From: Bacteroidales bacterium
GTDB taxonomy: Bacteria; Bacteroidota; Bacteroidia; Bacteroidales; UBA932
Reading direction: 5' to 3'
NCBI GenBank assembly: GCA_024401925.1
Contig: JAKSKD010000011.1
Location: 1 to 55,064, forward strand
DNA: 55,064 bases
The translations under genes were made by a program, and so were the position numbers. The notes under the pieces are model-generated. The model saw only the letters and a program-made list of their open reading frames with translations, was not told the DNA's origin and ran no database searches. Of this stretch, positions 9,265-16,102 are shown in pieces; position 1 is the first letter of the stretch; the number at the start of each line of letters is the position of its first letter.

Positions 9265-9272
9265 TATTTTTG
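9265..9272 (+). promoter_or_regulatory. Predicted -7 promoter element for pdxJ (leaderless candidate)
   Basis: The plus strand reads TATTTTTG, matching TAnnTTTG. Only four bases separate it from the pdxJ ATG at 9277, so the expected transcription start falls on or next to the start codon. No clear -33 element is visible. Confidence 0.5.
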
Positions 9273-9276
9273 CCAT

Positions 9277-9999
9277 ATGACAAAACTCAGTGTTAACATT
9301 AACAAGATTGCAGTTATCCGCAATTCACGCGGCGGAAATATGCCTGATGTCAAAAAAGCGGCGCTTGACTGCGAAAGATTCGGGGCAGAAGGAATCACAG
9401 TCCACCCGAGACCGGACGGGCGGCATATCAAATACTCGGATGTACGTATTATCAAACCGTTGCTGTCAACTGAATTCAATATCGAAGGCAATCCAATATC
9501 GTCTTTCATTGATCTTGTCTGCGAAGTTTGCCCTGCCCAGGTAACCCTGGTGCCGGATGCCCGGGACGCCATCACCTCAAATGCCGGATGGGACGTGGCC
9601 GGCAATGCCGGGTTCCTCTCGGATGTCTGCAGAAAATTCAAAAGCCACGGCATACGGACGTCAATTTTTATCGACCCGAAACCGGAAATGGCTCTAGCAG
9701 CAAAAGAGGTCGGCGCCGACAGGGTGGAAATGTACACTGAGGCCTATGCAGCCAATTATGCCGCAGGAAAGGAAAAAGCAATAGAACCATATCTGGCAAC
9801 AGCTCTCACAGCAAAAGAATGTGGACTCGGTCTTAACGCCGGGCACGATCTAAGTCTGGAAAACCTGGAGTATTTTATACAGACCATTCCGTGGACCGAT
9901 GAGGTTTCCATCGGTCACGCACTCATCTGCGACGCCCTTTATATGGGGCTGGAGAGCACAATCAAGGCCTATCTTTCAAAGATTAAGAAATTTGATTAA
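9277..9999 (+). CDS. pdxJ: Pyridoxine 5'-phosphate synthase
   Basis: Condenses 1-deoxyxylulose 5-phosphate with 3-amino-1-hydroxyacetone phosphate to pyridoxine 5'-phosphate (DXP-dependent vitamin B6 route). The 240-residue product has the typical start MTKLSVNINKIA, and the phosphate/substrate-binding block TVHPRPDGRHI (H43, R45, H50). Length and start agree well with the family. There is no Shine-Dalgarno sequence, and the promoter -7 element almost touches the ATG, so the message may be leaderless. The next gene's promoter overlaps the pdxJ stop codon. Confidence 0.96.
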   Translation: MTKLSVNINKIAVIRNSRGGNMPDVKKAALDCERFGAEGITVHPRPDGRHIKYSDVRIIKPLLSTEFNIEGNPISSFIDLVCEVCPAQVTLVPDARDAITSNAGWDVAGNAGFLSDVCRKFKSHGIRTSIFIDPKPEMALAAKEVGADRVEMYTEAYAANYAAGKEKAIEPYLATALTAKECGLGLNAGHDLSLENLEYFIQTIPWTDEVSIGHALICDALYMGLESTIKAYLSKIKKFD

Positions 10000-10004
10000 T
10001 TTTG
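9974..10004 (+). promoter_or_regulatory. Predicted promoter for the Skp-like lipoprotein gene
   Basis: TTTC (9974-9977), 19 bases, then TAATTTTG (9997-10004), close to TTTG-N19-TAnnTTTG. The -7 element overlaps the TAA stop of pdxJ (9997-9999), so this promoter is embedded in the end of the upstream gene. Confidence 0.55.
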
Positions 10005-10044
10005 CGGACTTATTAACAGATTAACAATAATCAGAATCAATAAA

Positions 10045-10635
10045 ATGAAAAGAACATTATCCATCATCAGCATTGTTGCCTCATTGGCATTTGCCGTTTC
10101 CTGCAACAACACTCCTGCCGAAACTTCAGAAACAAATTCAGAATCAAAGGCACAGTCCGGAGCTATCGTTTATTTCAATCTTGACACAATCCTGAATGAC
10201 TATGATATGGCCAATGACCTGCGCAGCGTCGTTGAAACAAAGGTTCAGGGGATCAATGAAGAAGTGAACAGGAGGCAGAACAAACTCCAGAAAGATGTCA
10301 ATGCTTTTCAGGAGAAAGTCAACAAGGGCCTTCTCACAAGCTCAGTTGCTGAGGTTCAGTATGCAAATCTGCAGCAGCAGGATCAGGAATTCCAGCAGTA
10401 TGCAGCTCAGAAGCAGCAGGAAATCGCTGAAGAACAAGCTGTTATGATGAACCAGCTGGCTGACGCCATTAAAACTTTCATTGACGAATACAATGAAGAG
10501 AAAGGTTATGCAATGATCATTGCAACTCAGGGAGACATTCTTCCCGCACCTGTTGTTACCGGCAATGCCAACCTCGATATCACAGAGGACATTCTCGCCG
10601 GGCTCAATGAAGCTTACGTAAAAAGCAAGAAATAA
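10045..10635 (+). CDS. OmpH/Skp-like lipoprotein
   Basis: The 196-residue product has a lipoprotein signal with a lipobox-type AVSC (Cys20), a Ser/Thr/Glu-rich tether (21-38), a short beta segment (AIVYFNLDTIL), a long Gln-rich coiled coil (about 55-150), and a closing segment (YAMIIATQGDIL). This is the OmpH/Skp fold, but predicted to be membrane-anchored rather than soluble. It probably assists envelope proteins on their way through the periplasm. It differs from the soluble Skp at 4518-5081 in sequence and anchoring, so the two are likely paralogues with different duties. The downstream LysM gene probably shares its transcript. Confidence 0.85.
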   Translation: MKRTLSIISIVASLAFAVSCNNTPAETSETNSESKAQSGAIVYFNLDTILNDYDMANDLRSVVETKVQGINEEVNRRQNKLQKDVNAFQEKVNKGLLTSSVAEVQYANLQQQDQEFQQYAAQKQQEIAEEQAVMMNQLADAIKTFIDEYNEEKGYAMIIATQGDILPAPVVTGNANLDITEDILAGLNEAYVKSKK

Positions 10636-10642
10636 TTCGCCA

Positions 10643-10688
10643 CAGTAATCCCGGCATACATTCTGCAATAAAATGCCGGGATTTACTG
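10643..10688 (+). terminator. Stem-loop directly before a ribosome-binding site
   Basis: AATCCCGGCAT (10647-10657) pairs with ATGCCGGGATT (10673-10683), and four further pairs extend the stem to 10643/10688 past one bulged T. No T-run follows. Instead the 3' arm directly abuts AAGGAG (10689-10694), the Shine-Dalgarno-like site of the LysM gene. It could stabilise the upstream message, weakly terminate, or modulate initiation. Confidence 0.45.
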
Positions 10689-10695
10689 AAGGAGT

Positions 10696-12357
10696 ATGAA
10701 AAAAAGGATACTAAATATTTTGGCGGCATTATGTCTGCTGCCGGGTATGTCTGCTTTTGCACAGGACTATAATGGTACTCCTGTGACAATCTCGACGGAG
10801 AAGGTCCGCATGGACGGCTCTTTGTATTATTCCCACCTGGTACTTGAAAAGCAGACATTGTTTTCCATCAGCAAAGCCTATGGAGTGTCGATTGAAGACA
10901 TCTATAAGGCAAATCCGGCTCTTAACCTGGAGACTGAAGGAATCAAAGGCAAACAGATCATCCTGATTCCGGTAAAAAGCAACCCGAAACTTGAGACGGT
11001 AACTGAACCGGTTCGAAGTTCGTCAAAGGATGATGAAGACTATATCGAACATATATCCAAATGGTACGAGACCCTCGCTACGCTGGCATTCAAGTATGAT
11101 GTTGATGTAGAGGTTCTGATGAAATACAACAACCTTTCATCACAGAATCTTACTAGCAGACAGATCGTCAGGATACCCCAGGGAAAGACGCTTGAGAAGT
11201 TGCTTTCAGAAGTTGCCGAAAAAACAACAGCAGGAACTGAAATGAATCCGGAAACAGAACAGGAACAGTCACCTGAAGCCGAAACGGAGACCGATTCAGA
11301 GATTCTTCCGGAATCCGAACAGCAACCTATACAAAGTACTGATTTCGTGACGGCCAGTATTATTCTTCCGTTGGGTGCCAATGGTAATATCAACAACTCG
11401 AATTTTGACTTCTATTGCGGGGCTTTGCTTGCAATCAGGGATCTGAAAGTTGAAGGTATTCACTCCGAACTTAAAGTGTTTGACCTAAGTGCAGGAATGC
11501 CTTTGGAAGAAGATCTGGACGGAAGCAACCTGATACTTGGACCTGTAAGTTCACAAGACATCGAAGCAGTCAAAGCCATTGCCCCGACAGGAACCGCAGT
11601 TATTTCACCGCTTGATCCTAAAGGCATCACCGTGGCAAAAAGCCTTACAGGAGTCATTCAGGCACCAAGTTCTACTGAAGTCCAGTGCCTGGATCTGATT
11701 GAATGGATAAGGGAAGATTTGGAGAATGGGGACAAGATTATCCTTGTTACCGAGAAAAACTCCACCCCTACAGCCATTGCTGAATACCTCGCACAATCCG
11801 GAATGGAGTATGACATCCTCAGCTACGGGATACTTGAAGGAAGGGATATCACCGGTTCATTGGAAGCACTTATGACACAGTCCGGGAAGAACCGCTTCCT
11901 GATTGCATCAGACAAAGAGGCTTTTGCAAACGACGTTATCAGGAATATCAACTTGATGATTTTCAATAAATATGAGGCAATCCTCTACGCACCGTCAAGG
12001 ATGAGAAATTTCGAAACCATCGAGGTCGAAAACTTTCATACAGCCAAAATGCATCTTTCCAACTCCTACTATGTGGATTACAATAGTAGCAAAGTCAAGT
12101 CATTCCTCTATGCATACAGAGCATTGTGTGATGCAGAGCCTACACCGTTCGCCTATCAGGGATATGACACAGCCTATTATTTCATAAAGCAGTATGCCCA
12201 GTTCGGGCCTGCCTGGATACATAATATGGAGACAGCAAAAGGATTGCAGTCAGACTTCAATTTTGTTCAGGAGGAAAATGCCGGATTTTACAATGTTGGA
12301 GTGAGAAGAGTTATCTTCGGGCCGGATTACTCAACCGAGATTATTGACAGATTCTGA
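10696..12357 (+). CDS. LysM-domain periplasmic protein with a type-1 substrate-binding-like domain
   Basis: The 553-residue product begins with a signal peptide (cleavage after AFAQ, near 23). Two LysM-like domains follow (about 46-92 and 117-161), then an acidic Glu/Thr-rich linker (about 175-215), then a domain (about 217-553) resembling the type-1 periplasmic-binding fold of amino-acid ABC receptors and LpoA-like activators. LysM suggests it binds peptidoglycan. No ABC permease is nearby, so ligand capture for import is unlikely; sensing or activation at the cell wall is a possibility, which is inference. The start has an AAGGAG site two bases before ATG. Its 3' end overlaps convergent recN by 27 bases. 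Confidence 0.82.
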   Translation: MKKRILNILAALCLLPGMSAFAQDYNGTPVTISTEKVRMDGSLYYSHLVLEKQTLFSISKAYGVSIEDIYKANPALNLETEGIKGKQIILIPVKSNPKLETVTEPVRSSSKDDEDYIEHISKWYETLATLAFKYDVDVEVLMKYNNLSSQNLTSRQIVRIPQGKTLEKLLSEVAEKTTAGTEMNPETEQEQSPEAETETDSEILPESEQQPIQSTDFVTASIILPLGANGNINNSNFDFYCGALLAIRDLKVEGIHSELKVFDLSAGMPLEEDLDGSNLILGPVSSQDIEAVKAIAPTGTAVISPLDPKGITVAKSLTGVIQAPSSTEVQCLDLIEWIREDLENGDKIILVTEKNSTPTAIAEYLAQSGMEYDILSYGILEGRDITGSLEALMTQSGKNRFLIASDKEAFANDVIRNINLMIFNKYEAILYAPSRMRNFETIEVENFHTAKMHLSNSYYVDYNSSKVKSFLYAYRALCDAEPTPFAYQGYDTAYYFIKQYAQFGPAWIHNMETAKGLQSDFNFVQEENAGFYNVGVRRVIFGPDYSTEIIDRF

Positions 12358-13980
12358 CAACAATGATTTGGCATTTGCCACAGCGGCATCTGTGATCGAC
12401 GATCCGCTCAGCATTCTGGCCAGTTCAAGGATTCTGTGCTCTTCATCCAGTTTCTTAATGGACGAGCGTACCTTTTCACTATCCGTTTTGGAAACGAGGT
12501 AATGCGCACGGCCTTTCGCTGCCACCTGAGGAAGATGTGTAATGGCGAATACCTGCATATCCTTGCCCATCTCACAAATCACAGAGCCCATCTTATCGGC
12601 AACGCTGCCTGATACGCCGGTGTCGATTTCATCAAAGAACATCGTAGGCATATTTGTATAATGCGCCATCACTTTCTTCAGGCACAACATAATCCTTGAG
12701 ATTTCACCACCGGATGCGCATTTTGACACATCAACAGGATTCTTGCCGCTGGCAGAGAACTTGAATGAAACCGCATCCGCGCCCGACGGTCCTGTCTCAA
12801 CAGTCTCCAAATCTATCTGGAACACAGCATTGTCCAATTCAAGAAAATGAAGGTTTTGCTCAATAAGTTCCGACAGCTGCGGAGCCGCAGCCATACGGTT
12901 TGAATGAAGACGGGCAGAAACCTCTGCCAGATGGCGCTCCGCCTCGGATAAGTCGGATTCAAGTGCTTCCTTTCTCGTTTCAAGCCCGGAAGAATCAAAC
13001 AGCAGATTGGAAAGATTATCTCTGATTTCAATAAGTTCCTCAACAGAATTGCAGGAATGTTTTTTCATCAACCCATAAAGGAGGGACATTCTGTCTTCGA
13101 CCGCCATAAGCCTTTCCGGAGACAGTTCCATCTTCCCGTTGGCATCAGAAAGTTCGTCGAGAATATCCTCCAGCTCAATCTTTGAAGACTCGAACCGTTC
13201 GTAAAGAGAAGAATATGACGGTATATACCGGCTCAGTTTGTCGATCAGCCTGGAAGCATCTTTCAAACCGATCCTGATACCGGACTCCTCCAACTGAAAA
13301 AGACAGGTCTTGATCTCTTCCGAATTGGCAAGTTGCTTCTGCTCAGCTTCCAGATCATCCAGTTCGCCCTCCTTCAGCCTTGCAGAATCCAGTTGGAAAT
13401 ACTGGGCTTCGTTGTAGTCCTTCTCCGACAGGATTCTGGACAATTTCTCGTTCAATTCAGTCAATTCATGCCGTAAAGACAAAACTTTACGCCAAGCAGC
13501 AGAACATTCCTCCAAAGCATCCCCATTACCGGCATAATGGTCAAGGACAGACAATTGGAACCGTCTGTCCGCAAGGCTCAGACTTTGATGCTGGGAATGA
13601 ATGTCGATCAGATAAGAAGACAGGGTGGTCAGCACCCCGACAGGTACTGGAGAATCATTGATAAAAGAACGCGACCGGCCAGACACATTGACGACTCTAC
13701 GGATAATGAGATGTCCGGAATCCCATTCCGCCTCATTATCCTCGACAATCCGTCTGGCATCCTCGCCGCACACGTCAAACTCCGCCTCGACCACACAATT
13801 ATCCGCCCCATCAGAGATGGAAGCGGCATCTGCCTTCGCTCCCATAAGCAGTGAAAGAGCACCGAGCAGAATTGATTTTCCCGCTCCTGTCTGGCCGGTA
13901 ATAATGATTAGACCCTCCGGAAAAGAAACATCCAGAGAGTCCATCAAAACGTAGTTTCTGACGTGCAGAGACTTAAGCAT
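12331..13980 (-). CDS. recN: DNA repair ATPase RecN
   Basis: An SMC-like ATPase acting early in recombinational repair of double-strand breaks. The 549-residue protein has Walker A GQTGAGKS (29-36), a long central coiled-coil region (about 150-360), the ABC signature CASGGEISR, and Walker B MFFDEIDTGVSG. The start ATG overlaps the upstream rpoZ stop in the eight bases ATGCTTAA, suggesting coupled translation. Its 3' end overlaps the convergent LysM gene. It is the last gene of the minus-strand run from the carboxyltransferase. No SOS-type operator is evident, and none is expected inside an operon. Confidence 0.96.
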   Translation of the reverse strand: MLKSLHVRNYVLMDSLDVSFPEGLIIITGQTGAGKSILLGALSLLMGAKADAASISDGADNCVVEAEFDVCGEDARRIVEDNEAEWDSGHLIIRRVVNVSGRSRSFINDSPVPVGVLTTLSSYLIDIHSQHQSLSLADRRFQLSVLDHYAGNGDALEECSAAWRKVLSLRHELTELNEKLSRILSEKDYNEAQYFQLDSARLKEGELDDLEAEQKQLANSEEIKTCLFQLEESGIRIGLKDASRLIDKLSRYIPSYSSLYERFESSKIELEDILDELSDANGKMELSPERLMAVEDRMSLLYGLMKKHSCNSVEELIEIRDNLSNLLFDSSGLETRKEALESDLSEAERHLAEVSARLHSNRMAAAPQLSELIEQNLHFLELDNAVFQIDLETVETGPSGADAVSFKFSASGKNPVDVSKCASGGEISRIMLCLKKVMAHYTNMPTMFFDEIDTGVSGSVADKMGSVICEMGKDMQVFAITHLPQVAAKGRAHYLVSKTDSEKVRSSIKKLDEEHRILELARMLSGSSITDAAVANAKSLLSESVNNLG

Positions 13981-14293
13981 CCTCTTTTGCCTTCCTATAA
14001 TACAGTTCGTCGTTCTCGAACTCTGCTATTGCCACGAGATCAGCCTTCGGCTGGCGTTCATAGTACTTGGATATCTCAATCTGTTCCTTATTTTCAAAAA
14101 CCTCCTCCATAGTGTCCCTTTCGTTCTTGAAGTCCTCAAGCTTCTTGCTGAGTTCTTTCTTTTCTGCAAGGGATATCTGGTTTGCCCTCTTATATAGTAC
14201 TACGACAGATTCATAAATGTTGCCTGTTGGCTCGGCGAGATATTTCACATCTCTGGTAATAGTGTTTCCCGGAACTTTTTTCTTGTTATCCAT
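13973..14293 (-). CDS. rpoZ: RpoZ-like RNA polymerase omega subunit (Bacteroidetes type)
   Basis: The 106-residue product resembles the Bacteroidetes omega-like subunit family: TITRD near the N-terminus, GNIYESVVVLYKRANQI (the core that docks on beta'), and the C-terminal EVFENKEQIEISKYYERQPK block. I chose the ATG at 14293; a longer in-frame start at 14338 adds 15 residues without family support. It lies between bamD and recN and overlaps recN by eight bases. Omega assists assembly of RNA polymerase. Assignment rests on family recall, since this clade's omega is divergent from the E. coli protein. Confidence 0.85.
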   Translation of the reverse strand: MDNKKKVPGNTITRDVKYLAEPTGNIYESVVVLYKRANQISLAEKKELSKKLEDFKNERDTMEEVFENKEQIEISKYYERQPKADLVAIAEFENDELYYRKAKEDA

Positions 14294-14353
14294 ATATCTT
14301 ATTCTATTGTTTCTAATATCTATACCCGCATTGCACAAGCAGAAGTTTCAAAA

Positions 14354-15172
14354 TTATTCTTCTTCAACGTCAACTTCCTTTCCAAGTGCCTTCTGAGCCC
14401 TGTGATACAAATTGTCCATTTCTTTCCGATACGAAGATTCAGAATACTCGCCGATGAAATTCAAATAATCATCCACAAATTCGAGATAGCGTTCTTTCTG
14501 CTTCTCCGGCACACTCAGAAATGCATATTTGTATGAAGACATTGCGGTATAATACAGGATATCTTCGCGATAGACGTTCTCCGCATCCTCTTTAAGCACA
14601 TTCCTCAAAGCCACTTTGGCAGCCAGATAGTCTTCCATATTATAATATAGCCTGCCAGCTTCAAATGCCTTCCTGTCCAGTCTTTCAGACAAATCCTTCA
14701 TCATATTCAGACATCCGTCAAGATGTGGAGAGTCCGGATATGCCTTGATGAAATCCCCTATTGCAACCATTGCAGCCCGGGTAGGCTTCTGATCCAGCTC
14801 ATATCTGTATGTAGAGCGGTACATACAATCCAGACGTAAAAAACGTGCATCCTCAGCAAACGAACTTAGAGGGTAATTCTCAAGGAATTTGTCAAAATTG
14901 GACTGTGCCGTATAATAATCTTTGTAACGATAATTGCTCAAGCCCCAGTAATACTGCACCGTATCATCCCTGGCTGTTCCTGCCGTCAGCATAGACAAAG
15001 CCTCGAACATCTGGGCGGATTTATAATATTTCCCCTGGTTGAACAAATCGAAAGCCATCGAATACATTGCCGGAGAATCATTGCTTTCCATCAACAGGTC
15101 AAACTCCGTCTTACAACTCTCAACAGCCAATAGAGCAAGCGCTCCGAGAATAAACAATTTAAAATATTTCAT
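14354..15172 (-). CDS. bamD: Outer-membrane assembly lipoprotein BamD
   Basis: An essential partner of BamA in outer-membrane protein insertion, anchored to the inner leaflet of the outer membrane. The 272-residue product has a lipoprotein signal with AVESC (Cys20), followed by about five TPR-like helical repeats, including the FNQGKYYKSAQMFEAL and FDKFLENYPLSSFAEDA motifs typical of BamD/YfiO. It begins three bases after trxB. BamA and two Skp-like chaperones are in the same window but in different transcripts. Confidence 0.92.
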   Translation of the reverse strand: MKYFKLFILGALALLAVESCKTEFDLLMESNDSPAMYSMAFDLFNQGKYYKSAQMFEALSMLTAGTARDDTVQYYWGLSNYRYKDYYTAQSNFDKFLENYPLSSFAEDARFLRLDCMYRSTYRYELDQKPTRAAMVAIGDFIKAYPDSPHLDGCLNMMKDLSERLDRKAFEAGRLYYNMEDYLAAKVALRNVLKEDAENVYREDILYYTAMSSYKYAFLSVPEKQKERYLEFVDDYLNFIGEYSESSYRKEMDNLYHRAQKALGKEVDVEEE

Positions 15173-15175
15173 ACT

Positions 15176-16102
15176 CTACTTGTTTTCCTGTAAATATCTC
15201 TCCGCATCAAGGGCCGCACGACAGCCGGATGAGGCTGCAACGACTGCCTGACGGTATCTTGGGTCACACACATCGCCAGCAGCGAAAACTCCATCAACAC
15301 TTGTGTGGGATGTATCCGGCTTTGTGACGATATATCCATTTGCATCGGTATCAACCTGACCGGTGAAAAGATCGGAATTCGGATGATGACCAATCGCAAG
15401 GAAAAACCCGTCAATGCTGATATCAAAAAGCCGGCCATCTTCACCAACCAGCCTGGCCCCGGTCACACCCGAATCATTTCCAAGGATTTCCCGCGTCGTG
15501 CATTTCCAAAGTATTTCTATGTTCGGAGCATCAAACACTCTGCGCTGCATGGCCTTGGAAGCCCGAAGTTCGTCTCTGCGCACAATCATATAGACCTTGT
15601 TGCAAAGCCCGGAAAGATAAGTTGCCTCCTCACAGGCCGTATCCCCGCCTCCGACTACGGCGACATTCTTCTTCCTGTAGAAGAAACCATCACAAGTCGC
15701 ACACGCAGACACACCCAAGCCCCGGAATTTCTGCTCTGAAGGAATACCGAGATACTTTGCAGCAGCTCCGGTGGCGATAATCAATGTGTCGGCGGATATT
15801 TCCGAGCCATCGTCTATTTTCACAATAAAAGGCCTCGAAGACAGTTCTGCCGCGATCACCGTGCCTCTCCGGATATCAGCTCCGAAACGCTGTGCCTGAG
15901 CCTTCATACTCTCCATAAGGGTAAAAGGCTCCACTCCGTCCCTGAATCCCGGAAAATTTTCGACAAGTGTCGTGGTCGTAAGCTGACCTCCGGGTTCCAT
16001 TCCCTCATACAAGACAGGCTGCAATGACGCTCTTGAGGCATAAATTGCTGCAGTATATCCGGCCGGGCCACCCCCGATGATCAGGCACCTGACTTTTTCC
16101 AT
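15176..16102 (-). CDS. trxB: Thioredoxin-disulfide reductase
   Basis: A cytoplasmic FAD enzyme passing electrons from NADPH to thioredoxin. The 308-residue protein shows the FAD-binding GGGPAG (10-15), the redox-active CATC (C134, C137), the NADPH-binding GGGDTA, and the C-terminal FAD contact GVFAAGDV. The start ATG overlaps the preceding stop in TAATG, so it is directly coupled to the carboxyltransferase gene upstream. It is followed by bamD after three bases. Confidence 0.96.
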   Translation of the reverse strand: MEKVRCLIIGGGPAGYTAAIYASRASLQPVLYEGMEPGGQLTTTTLVENFPGFRDGVEPFTLMESMKAQAQRFGADIRRGTVIAAELSSRPFIVKIDDGSEISADTLIIATGAAAKYLGIPSEQKFRGLGVSACATCDGFFYRKKNVAVVGGGDTACEEATYLSGLCNKVYMIVRRDELRASKAMQRRVFDAPNIEILWKCTTREILGNDSGVTGARLVGEDGRLFDISIDGFFLAIGHHPNSDLFTGQVDTDANGYIVTKPDTSHTSVDGVFAAGDVCDPRYRQAVVAASSGCRAALDAERYLQENK

